Origin: Lathyrus oleraceus
Lineage: Eukaryota; Streptophyta; Magnoliopsida; Fabales; Fabaceae
NCBI RefSeq assembly: GCF_024323335.1
Contig: NC_066580.1
Span: 437,839,851 to 437,903,850, forward strand
Reading direction: 5' to 3'
DNA: 64,000 nt
In this document: piece by piece, positions 54,901 to 64,000 of the stretch
Layout of the letters: each line of letters opens with the position of its first letter
Position numbering within the stretch: position 1 is the first letter of the stretch
Notes under the pieces: model-generated
The model's input: only the letters and a program-made list of their open reading frames with translations
What the model was told of the DNA's origin: nothing
The model's database searches: none
Made by a program: the position numbers and the translations under genes

Positions 54901-56923
54901 CATGTAACTGTGTCTGTTTTGTTGATTTTTATTGACATGGTTCCCTTTGCCCAATTAAGCTGAAATTTGGTGTGCTAGACCTAGGATGTGTCCTGTTTAG
55001 GTGTAATTTATTTGAGATTTTTTGGATTTGTTTTGATATGGATTTGAATGCAATAGTTCTGTTTGCATGTTTGGTGCTTCATTTGAACTAATTTGCCTTG
55101 TTTTGTGCATAACATGAACATGATGAGTGATATAAACATGAGACTAATGGTGTTTGCTCTTGTTTGACATTAATTTGACTTTGGTTGGTGAATACCTTGC
55201 TGTTTAGGAATTTTTCTTGCCTTTGGACCCTAGGCTTAGCCTAGTGGTCTTGTTGCTAATATTTGCTTGATTTTTCAGGATCAAAAGCATAATGCACATG
55301 GAGAATGAATCAAGTTAAATACAATTGATGTTGTTTGATGTTTGTACACTAACATAACATTGTTTTGTAGGTTGTGAAGTTTGGGATTGAGCTTTGAGCT
55401 TGCTTTGTTGTGCATTGATCTGTATAGATTAACTGATTGAACTTTTGCTGTTTAGTTTTGTCTGTCTGAGTACTAACTGTGTTTGACTGTTTCCAGGTAC
55501 TTTTAGTTGCTCAGTTCCTTGTGAACTTTTGCTTTGCTTTGCTTAAGCAACTTGCATTGAGGTATAACTTCCTAACTTCATGTAGTCTGGAGACCCGGCT
55601 GTTACCGGGCCGGGCAAATAAATGTCTGAAGTCCTCCTTAAGAGGCGATGATTGTGATTGTTTAATTTTGTGCCAAGCAGGTGAAAGTCCTTTAAATAAG
55701 GCAATTGGTGGAAGTTAGGGATAAGCAATCTATCCCCCACTATTCAGTTGAGTCTTCTCCTTGCTCCCATTACATGGTTGTAGCATTGAGATCACAAGCC
55801 CAAGATCCGTGCAGTGCACATTGTGTCAGAGTCTCTGAGTATAGAAGGGTTCCCCCATTCTGGACCCATGCTCATTTGTCAGAAGCTCTCCCTGGTTAGG
55901 GATAAGAGCTGTGAGGTCTGATCCTCACTTCATCCTTTCATCTGCTTCACCTTAGCCTCGTAATGGCAAGGTTAAGAGCAAACACAGCCCGTACAGACGA
56001 CTTGCTGAGGCAGTCAAACCATTGTGTGAGCCACTTGTTTGGTTATAGTGCGTGCTATGTGGATATCTGTTTGAGATGCTTGTTCTCATTTGATGTATGC
56101 TTGAATTATTCTGTATGCTTGTGTGCTTGCTTCTTTCCTGGATAGGAGTAGTTTGCTTATGCAAGTAGGATAGAAAACTGAACTTAGGGACGACTTTGCA
56201 TGACAACATCTAGGCTCGAGTCGTAGTCTCCCTAGTGTTGTGTCTCCTTCTGTTCTGGCTAGTAATTCAGTCCCTTTCAGGGGAACTACATCGCCCTGAT
56301 CCTTGTTCCAGACGAGGTATGTAGGCAGGTGGTCGTGCGAGACCACTCCGGGCAACCTTTTTCTTTTTGTGTGTGTTTACTTGTTATCTGATTGTGTGTT
56401 TGGTTCGGATGCCGACGTAAGCCCAGTGATTGGCGGTCGGGCTCCACGTTTGCCGTTTTGTGCGTGTTTTGGTTCGGATGCTGACGTAATTCCATCGAGT
56501 GGTTGTCGGGCTCCCTGTTTGCCATCTGTTTGTGCGTTTTGTGTTGTTTGGCGTGCGTAAGCCGAACTACAGTGGCTCTGATTCTTGTTCCAGACAAGAT
56601 ATGTAGGCATAGGATGCGACATCCTATCGAGCTCCCTTCTCTTAACCCCACCTGCGTTCCCTTGTGTGTGTGTGTGATGTTTAGCAACCTATTCTTTATT
56701 TTAGAACGTGGATCCCGTCGAGTACGACGGACGTGAGGGGTGCTAATACCTTCCCCTTGCGTAACCGACTCCCTTACCCTTTCTCTTTGGTCGCAAGACC
56801 ATTTCCTTTCCAGGTTTCTCTGAGCGTTTCCTTTCCCTATCTTGGGATAAATAACGCGCAGTGGCGACTCTGTGTTGTGTTTTTATTTGAGTCCCGCCGG
56901 TTGTTTTTTTCGAGGATGCGACA
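51947..56923 (+). repeat. Ogre-A 3' LTR
   Basis: 4977 bp, TGTAACACC to GATGCGACA. Differences from the 5' LTR seen by eye include 52707 (T for G), a 2-base TA expansion near 53350, 54051, 54808 and 56807. The hairpin is at 56609-56627. It is followed by CTATG. Confidence 0.96.
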
Positions 56924-56928
56924 CTATG
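56924..56928 (+). repeat. Target-site duplication CTATG, right copy
   Basis: CTATG after the 3' LTR end GCGACA, matching 33433-33437. Confidence 0.97.
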
Positions 56929-57044
56929 CATGTTTATTTTGAATATTTTCCCATTCCCTTGGAAAAATAAAAGTTCGATGGTGATATCAATGTTTTACGA
57001 GTCAAATTAATCCAATAGCTTGGTCTCTGATTCTCACCGCGATA
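56929..57044 (+). mobile_element. Solo LTR of a Tat/Ogre-like family, second segment
   Basis: Continuation of 29547-33437 after the Ogre-A insertion. The text CCCTTGGAAAAATAAAAGTTCGATGG and TTACGAGTCAAATTAATCC is that of a legume Tat-type LTR end. It finishes CACCGCGATA, where GCGATA corresponds to GCGACA in Ogre. ATATT follows at 57045-57049. Confidence 0.68.
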
Positions 57045-57049
57045 ATATT
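57045..57049 (+). repeat. Target-site duplication ATATT of solo LTR, right
   Basis: It matches 29542-29546 across 27.5 kb of inserted sequence. Confidence 0.62.
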
Positions 57050-57100
57050 AAGTAGTAACACAAAATATCTCTATTAATGTTACCAAAATATCCCCCTCTT

Positions 57101-57722
57101 GTATCCTTGTTGAAGGAATGTACCCTTTCAAGGTTTCTCCGATCGGGGCTTCGGAGGACAACCATGGTACGGTGCCTCAGAGTGCAGGAGCTTGATTACT
57201 CTTTCCTTTATCTTTCTTTTCTTTTTATCTATAATATATTCCATGTAAGGATTGGTGTCTTCAAAGTTCACTAGTTACTCTATTGGTTCCAACTGATAAC
57301 TTTTAGAGCACATAGGAGCTCAAATTGTTCCAATTGATAAGAGATATAGTATATAGGAACTCAGATGGTCTTAATTGATAACCAATTTAACATTTAAGGG
57401 TATATGGGATATTACAATTTGTACAATATGCAGCCACATTAAAGAGTAATGGTGCCAATCCGTAAGACATTCGATTACGTCTATTTCCATTTTCCATGAG
57501 AGATAGAGTCAGAGCATGACAACAGTATCTACCCGCGAACTCAATCATAACTTGGAATAAACTCAAGAGGGTATTATGGAGTCTCTCAAAATAATATGTA
57601 TGATGTATATATAGCTCTCAAATAGGAAGTGGGGTGAATGAGTTCTGCTCAGGAGTTCATATCCTTGTTGAAGGAATGTACCCTTTCAAAGTTTCTCTGA
57701 TCGGGGCTTCGGAGGACAACCA
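57101..57722 (+). repeat. Dispersed direct repeat of about 62 bp, two copies
   Basis: 57101-57162 and 57660-57722 share TATCCTTGTTGAAGGAATGT and continue through CTTTCAARGTTTCTCYGATC and GGGGCTTCGGAGGACAACCA. They show only 2-3 differences and are about 559 bp apart. No ORF connects them. They may be ends or internal repeats of a mobile element that I cannot name. Confidence 0.85.
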
Positions 57723-58199
57723 GCACTATGGTGGACTTTGAATCTCCCTGAATTAAAGAACTTTTTACAACACACAAAAAAATACCATTTTCTTTTTGCA
57801 AACACTTTCAGAAAGTACACACACTTGGTGATCAATTACAACAATAAGATAAAAAATACTTTGAGTTACAATGATTTTGGACACTTTCCAATATTTAGAA
57901 ATTTGATATCCCATTTCCAATAAACAATTCACAATTATATATAACTCAAGTGCTCAAATGTTTGATGAAACGTTTCATTAATATATGAAATTTATGCAGA
58001 AAAAAGTTTCCATAAAGCTTGTGATTAAACACTTGAAATTTGAATGAATTGTTTGAAAATTTGAATGAAAGAGGTTAATTGGAAATATGATATATTTTAT
58101 TTTAAATAAATCATAAGACAACTCTTAAATTAGTAGCAATGTTTAGAGAAAATTCATGATGGATTGCAATGGTTTGGAATATCAATGTTTCATATTTTT
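57723..58199. other. AT-rich sequence, nothing recognised
   Basis: Short ORFs only (up to 61 codons), with no similarity I recognise. No repeats of note. Confidence 0.5.
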
Positions 58200-58207
58200 C
58201 AAATTTT

Positions 58208-58402
58208 CCCAAGGTGTAATCGACTGCTTGAATGGTGCAATCGATTGTCACCTTTCTAACGTTCAATTTTTTCAGCCAGATCCATTATGCAATTGATTGC
58301 ACAAATGAATAAATTGATTGACACCTTTAAAATTTTCAATTTTTCTAGGCAGAGACAAGATGCAATCAATTGCTTGAAATGTGTAATCAGTTGCAATATT
58401 AA
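58208..58402. repeat. Cluster of CAATCGATTG-like palindromes
   Basis: GTAATCGACTGC, GCAATCGATTGTC, GCAATTGATTGCAC, AAATTGATTGACAC, GCAATCAATTGC and GTAATCAGTTGC occur within 195 bp. Several are near-palindromes on the theme CAATCGATTG, spaced 20-60 bp apart. TCACCTTT/ACACCTTT and TTCAATTTTT also repeat, so this is a degenerate tandem array with a unit of about 85 bp. Confidence 0.7.
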
Positions 58403-60964
58403 TTTTTTTGAACTTTAGCCTTTTAAAAGATGTGGCTTGAATGCCAATCATGGATGAATGTTGGGAAAATATTATAGGGGTTTGGATGAAATATTTTTTA
58501 GCATCTAAAGTTTATACAAATATGAGTTGAAATTGTACTTTATCTCATGATAAAATCCTTTTGATTTCCAAAATATCATAAGCTTATGCATTCTTGATTC
58601 TTGATTCAGAACTTTTTCTTCTTTGATATTTCTTCTTTGATAAGTTTTTGTCTTCACCAAAACTAAACTAAGATAGATGATGAAAATATTATTCACATGT
58701 CAGGCTTTCATGCATAGGAAAAAATAACAATATCTAAAAATGTTTATTTATCTTAATGCTCCGTGCCTTTATTTAATTGTGTGCGTCTGGTATACATTTA
58801 TTTCTTTTTTGTAATTGTATAGTACATCTTGTCTGTTACTTTTTTCCTAGGCTCGGATTGAACAACGAGTTATTATCATGCTAGGAGTTACTTTTTGTTC
58901 AGGAAATTTAAAATTTGTTTTCCTCGTGGGTGTTGCATGCATCCATGTTTCGTATTGTTCAACGTCAAGTCCGCGTCACTGCTGTTACGAAGTATTGTCC
59001 ATTTTCGGTGTGAGAACCCTCACGACTTTGTCCTTTATAAAAGGTGTCTCATTAGGTTGAGTTGTTTGAAGTGTTCTTTGAACATTGTAGTATGAATCAG
59101 AGTTTTATTGATACTAGTTTCGATTAAGAAGAGTTATTGTAACTCTTCGGCATCGTTAGGAATCATCCCTGGCCAAAGGTAAGGTTTTTATACTTGCCCC
59201 CAGGGTCAACCTGGTATAGGATGAATGTCTTTAGACTCCACCATATATGCTCTTGGTGTGGCTAGTTCCTAAGAATGATGCACTCGCTACATTGGGAAGA
59301 GTGTTCCCTAAGAGTGGAATCTGCTTCAGAAGAGTGGCTTATGTCATCCTGCATGGAATTTCAAGACTTGCATTGTCCCACAGTTAGCAAATTAATTATT
59401 GAAATGGTGCAAAAAGCTTTAAAGAGTACTTAACTTGTATAGGGAGTCATAAGGGTATGGTGCTCTACTTCTTTTCCACTTATTCCTCAGCTGACTATAC
59501 TGTTGGCTGAAGCGACTTTCCTTTCGCTTGTTCGGTGAGGGTGCTCATCTGACACAGATTTGTTTGTCTACCTTTATTGGCAAGCGATATAGGGCGGTTA
59601 GTGTCGTCGTAGACGTTGTTTATTGACGATCTTAGATGTTTGTCTGTCATTGGAAGTAGCTTGACATTTTACCTTCTCAATAGTTTGGAAGATCAGTATC
59701 TTTGCTTCACTTTATTTTGAGGTAGACGATGCTCTCCATAATCCTCATAAGCTTAATTGGCAGCGTGGTTGCATGAGACATAAGAGTTTACCCCCTGGGA
59801 TATGACTGGATTTTGCTTACTCTTAGAGAGTTTCTGAATGGAGGTGAAGTCTCTTAAGGGCTTATTCACTAAGTATTTTCTCGATATGTGCAAACCGAGT
59901 CTAGTTTCCTTCTTTGCAATACTATATCCATGCGGATTGGCGAAACCGTGGATTGAGCTATATAAGAATGCCTACCGGAGGCGTCTTAGATGGCGTTCCA
60001 CTTCAATGTTATTAGGAGTTTGTATTGCTTTCCTCATGTGTATCTGTCCCTACCGAGGGTGCGATCTTTTCTGTTCTGACCGCTTGATTACGCTGGATCA
60101 AAAGTTACTTCGGGGAGTTTATGGCCTACGAGATGTATCGTAAGCACTTTCGTAAGCAATGGAGACTGTCAAAATCATTGGTAGTTCTGTACTCAAGATT
60201 CTTGGTATTTCCTAGCCTCTCGAATGCCTTAATGTACTTCGATCTTCGCTTCTTGACCCAGTGTTGAATTTCTAGATGGAAGAGGCATTCTAACGATCGA
60301 TCTTCGTTAGTTATGACAATGTTAGTGGAGTAAAAATCAGAATGCCTAACATTTTAGGTCGCATCAAAGTATCATGTGATTCGCGACAATAATTACTTCT
60401 ATCGTTGGCGATTCTACATTCACAATTATGTTTACCTTATCATGATCTAGGAATCATAATGTTATATGTTCTCCGCCTAATGCATTTAGATTCGTCGTCC
60501 TATGGAAGAGGTATTCTGGTAGTGAAACTGTGTCGAAAGTTGTTACAATATGAATTTACCTTCAAAGTCGTGATAATGACAGATAATTAAAGCGATCTAG
60601 AATTGAAAGGCTAGTCGAGGATTCTCATAGTGACCTTGGAGGTAATTGTCTCCATTTCTCGAAGATCTTGGTACATATCTGAGTTAGGGTCTAGGATGAT
60701 CCATTCGTGGAATTTTTGCTAGAATTAGGAATAAATTCCCATAGACAATGTCATTGTTCTATTCTAGAACCAAAATTATATATAAGCTGGTGATGAGGAA
60801 TCCTGAACTGATAGTGATAGTGTTGATCTTCAATACGACGACGCGAGGATGAATCTACAAGATTAACATTTCAACGTCCAAGTCAATTCAAAATTCAAGA
60901 TAAATGTAATAAAAAGTGAATATCAAAATGTGATTCACGTGTGAGATGACTTTTATATCCTAAT
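58403..60964. other. Low-coding region, unassigned
   Basis: Frames reach at most about 101 codons (59838-60143, plus strand), with no recognised domain. GC content is higher in 59100-60150 than around it. The text is not repeated elsewhere in the window. It may be single-copy DNA or a strongly decayed mobile element. Confidence 0.4.
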
Positions 60965-61020
60965 TCATTTGGAGTGGATTGATATTATTTTATGTAATAC
61001 TCTTTTGAATCTTTGACCGA

Positions 61021-61023
<3 letters not shown>

Positions 61024-61101
<78 letters not shown>
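61024..61101 (+). repeat. (AT)n microsatellite
   Basis: About 39 uninterrupted AT dinucleotides. Confidence 0.98.
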
Positions 61102-61107
<6 letters not shown>

Positions 61108-62220
61108 AATATATATTTAAAATATGACGATAATTTTTATTAGAAATTATATAATGCATTTAAAAATATTAGGATGTTATAATTGAGTGCTTAGATTAAG
61201 GTTTAAATATTGTTTTGAATTTCATCAATTTTGTTGAATAATTTTTGAAGTTTCAGGGAGAGGTGTAAGGTGATTCTTGAATAAGTATTTTTAGTTTTTA
61301 AGCCTTCTAAAGCCGTGTAAGCTGGGTTGGACCCAAAAGTCTAACACGCGAGGGTTTCAATTCAAGGCTTTATAAAAACAATGCTCAGTATGAAAGAAAG
61401 AGGGGGAGAAATATTGATAAAGATGAAAATTCTTAGGATTATTGTTTTAACAATTTGACAAAGTTTTTGAGATATCCAAGTGAATTGAAAACACCTATTT
61501 TTTTTTATTGAAATGGGTCAAAGCATATTTGTAACCCTTTTCTTGCACGTGTTCCGTTGAGTTTGATTTTTGTTATTTAAAATCATGTATAATTAGCGTG
61601 GCGATTTGGCAATATTAATTACTATCATGAGGATTTTTCTAGCCACCTGAAGAACAATGATGAATGTCTCCATCAATGGTAGTATTTGTAATTTGAATGG
61701 ACTCAATTTTCTCCACACAAAACGCAACGTAAGTTTTGGGGAATTGGCTCCCATTTCCCATTATTATTTGACACGTTTAGGAAAAGTATATGAACTTGCA
61801 TGTTGAAAATCGATTTGCGTATACTTGTAGTGCTTCTCGATTTTGATAGCATGAGAAATCATAAATTTGGAGTGAATTTCGCAAATGGTTGTGCAGTTTC
61901 TTTAATACTTATATTCCTTTATTTGCTATTATGCATTATTGTTAATATAGAAAATTCACCCGAAGCACGTCACAATTATTTATTAATATGAATTTAGAAA
62001 TAGGTATAATAAAAATTAAATATTTTTAATAATTTAACAATTTGATTAACCGATGATAATGAACATTTCCTGCAGCCATTGATTACCTACACACTTTACT
62101 AAATCAAATTCAATAACAAGTCATCACAGCAACAACGCATCAAGATTACTTAAGTATAATACAAGAATATTTTACTAAAATTAGTTTTTGTTGTTTTCAA
62201 AAAAACAGTCAATTAAATAC
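61102..62220. other. AT-rich intergenic sequence
   Basis: No repeats or domains recognised; frames below 65 codons. Confidence 0.5.
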
Positions 62221-62621
62221 GAACAAAATTATGAAAGATACAAACTATTCTTTTTTATTAAATTCAACCAAGCATGTCACAATTTCATCAAATGTTATGG
62301 AATAACTCAAGTTTGAACATGTAACATTAACATGTTTAATCAGAATATGATCTAACTCATCAAATTCCAAGAAATGATACTCTTCAAATATAAAAAATAT
62401 AGTTCTTCTTAGTTCGTGAGATATTTTTAGTGAGGAGGAAAAAAACATAAAATAAGAATTGATATTATTGAATGATATTGTGATGTACAATCTTAATTAT
62501 AAAACATCTATTTATATACATCCAAGTGACTTGACTACTAAGTAATAAATATAATAACCCAAAATCATAATTAACTTTGGGCTTGAGTCTCACACAACTT
62601 GGATTATATTATATCTCAACA
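62221..62621 (-). repeat. Probable 3' LTR of a second copia element (left end unknown)
   Basis: On the minus strand the LTR would start TGTTGAGATATAATATAATC at 62621, directly after a purine tract (ATAGGGGAAATA). A TATA box TATATAAATAG lies at 62508-62518 on the minus strand. The other end is not defined because the 5' LTR lies outside the window; the start given here is arbitrary. Confidence 0.55.
62508..62518 (-). promoter_or_regulatory. TATA box in second copia LTR
   Basis: TATATAAATAG on the minus strand, about 100 bp inside the predicted LTR start, a usual place for short copia LTRs. Confidence 0.5.
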
Positions 62622-62655
62622 TATTTCCCCTATAATCCAAGGTGTCGAACAAACG

Positions 62656-64000
62656 CTAACTATATTCGATTTGAACTATTCCTAATTTCTTTCTCAAATT
62701 CAGGAATTTGTCGATCTCCAATCTTTTGGTGAAAATGTCGGTCAACTGTGCTTCACTTGAGCAATGTCTTACTTCAAGTTCACCTCGATTTATCTTTTCC
62801 TTGAGAAAATGAAACATCGCCTTAACGTGCTTACTTTTTCCATGTATAACTGGATTCTTTGCAAGATTAATGACTGGCTTGTTATCGATCTACAACACTA
62901 GAGGTTTCTTCACTTCGACCTCCATCTCTTCCAGTACATATCTGATCCAAATTGCTTGACAAGCATTGTAGAATTCTGATATATATTCAGCCTCACACGA
63001 TGACAATGCCACCACAAGTTGCTTTCTCGAGCACCATGAGATTGGGGCACAAAATACTTGAAAGAAATAAGTAGTTGTGCTTATTCGATCTTCCTTATCT
63101 CCACACCAATCAATATCTGAATAAAAATTAACCATAACTTCTTTGCTTCAGAGTCACGTTGAAATAGAATCCATAGTTTGTCAATCCTTCTAAGTATCTT
63201 AGGATCCTTCTTACAACCTTCATGTGTGACACCCTTGGTTCACTCATGTATCTGCTCATTAATCTGACTGAGAAACCTATATTCGGTCTACTATTGCACA
63301 CATATCTCAGAGATCCAACAATTTGTTTGAACAAAGATGCATCGACTTTGTCTTCCTCTCCATGCTTCTCCAACTTCAAATTTGGTTCGACAGGCAAAGA
63401 TGCAGGAGTCGAATCATTCATCCTGAATTTCTTGAGTATCTCTTTGATATATTTTCTTTGATGTAGCATCATACCTTGCTTCAAAATTTTAAATTCCATG
63501 TCTAGGAAATAAGATAAGTTTCCTAGATCCGACATTTCAAATTCCTTCTTCATAAGCTTTTTGACTTCGACAACTTCTCCAAGCTATTTCCAGTTACTAG
63601 CAAGTCATCTACATATAAGTAGATGATTGTTATATCTTGTGCTACAACCTGAACATAGACACCATACTCAAATTTGCATTTGACGAATCCTAATTCGACC
63701 AAGTATCAGTCGATCTTCTTGTTCCATGCCCTAGGTGTCTACTTAAGGCGATATAGCGCTTTGTGCAACTTATACACTTTCCTTACTTCCTCCTGCATCA
63801 CAAACCATGGAGGTTGTGTGACATAGACTCCTTCGTTTAAGGGAACATTCAAGAATGCTGATTTCACATCTAAGTGAATTGTCTACTAACCTTGCTTGCA
63901 TGCCAAGATGACTACTAGTCTAATAGTCTTCAATCTTGCTAATTATGTGTATACTCCAGAGTAGTCAAATTCTGCTCTTTGAAGAAAACCTCGAGCTACC
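62656..64000 (-). pseudogene. pol: Second copia pol remnant: RT and RNase H, runs off the window
   Basis: In minus orientation from 64000: RT pieces with a YVDD motif (about 63608-63625) separated by stops and frameshifts. Then comes an open stretch 63128-63553 with KKEFEMSDLGNLSYFLDMEF and the SRPNIGFSV segment. A frameshift at about 63130 leads into RNase H (NFYSDIDWCGDKEDR with the first Asp; LSSCEAEYISEF with the Glu). An in-frame TAG at 62890-62892 interrupts just before the IDNKPVINLAKNP segment. The polyprotein ends at 62656. Integrase, protease, gag and 5' LTR would lie beyond 64000. It is unrelated in detail to the copia element at 1-26732 and clearly inactive. Confidence 0.88.

Larger units (their letters stand above)
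33438..56923 (+). mobile_element. Ogre-A: complete Ogre-type Ty3/gypsy (Tat) retrotransposon
   Basis: A 23.5-kb element with CTATG target duplications and two LTRs of about 4.98 kb. Internal parts in order are PBS, leader, ORF1, gag-protease, intron, RT/RNase H/archaeal-type RNase H/integrase, hairpin array, repeat-rich 3' region and PPT. All three large frames are open. I counted about 15 LTR-LTR differences by eye (about 99.7% identity), pointing to a recent insertion. ORF1, the giant size, the intron and the second RNase H together match the published description of legume Ogre elements. It could be the type of helper that mobilises Ogre-B. Confidence 0.97.

Noticed and set aside
59838..60143. 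101-codon ORF as a possible host gene
   Set aside because: No recognisable domain, no support from splice structure or neighbours; length is possible by chance in this less AT-rich stretch.
60965..61159. ORF encoding a run of Ile-Tyr
   Set aside because: Translation of the (AT)n tract only.

Overview
The window is a repeat-rich stretch of a large plant nuclear genome and contains no recognisable host gene. Almost all of it is LTR retrotransposons, several nested in one another. The two largest elements have the layout known for Ogre-type (Ty3/gypsy, Tat clade) elements: LTRs of about 5 kb, an extra ORF before gag, an intron between protease and reverse transcriptase, and an archaeal-type second RNase H. 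Ogre elements are best known from the legume tribe Fabeae (Pisum, Vicia, Lathyrus). A legume of that group is therefore the best guess; this is inference, since no species-diagnostic gene is present.

Layout. (1) 1-26732: a Ty1/copia element on the minus strand. Its left LTR starts about 75 bp before the window and is split by an Ogre derivative, 'Ogre-B' (745-19161, plus strand, target duplication GCAGG). The copia body follows: RNase H, RT remnant, integrase, protease, gag, leader, PBS TGGTATCAGAGCC. Its right LTR is 25342-26732. (2) 26733-29541: a decayed minus-strand gypsy-like fragment with a tRNA-Met-type PBS, ending in a (TA)n tract. (3) 29547-57044: a solo LTR of a third Tat/Ogre-like family (about 4.0 kb once the insertion is discounted, flanked by ATATT). 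It is split by 'Ogre-A' (33438-56923, plus strand, target duplication CTATG). (4) 57050-62220: low-coding, AT-rich sequence with a 62-bp dispersed duplication, a cluster of CAATCGATTG-like palindromes and a second (TA)n tract. (5) About 62200-64000: the 3' end of another decayed minus-strand copia element.

Ogre-A appears structurally complete and potentially autonomous. It has LTRs that differ at only about 15 positions by eye, PBS, ORF1, gag-protease ORF, a GT-AG intron that joins in frame, RT/RNase H/RNase H/integrase ORF, and PPT. Ogre-B also has almost identical LTRs (about 10 differences), yet it has lost ORF1, the gag core, protease and most of pol. It looks like a recently mobile non-autonomous derivative that would need proteins from an Ogre-A-like helper. 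It keeps a 262-codon mini-gag created by two in-frame deletions.

The most interesting signals are RNA-level structures retained in both Ogres. One is an array of four tandem hairpins directly after the pol stop codon; the stem sequences differ from unit to unit but stay self-complementary. The other is a hairpin near the 3' end of the LTRs, with a GCGAC loop, whose stem covaries between the two families. Both are candidates for cis-acting elements used in RNA export, packaging, dimerisation or reverse transcription.
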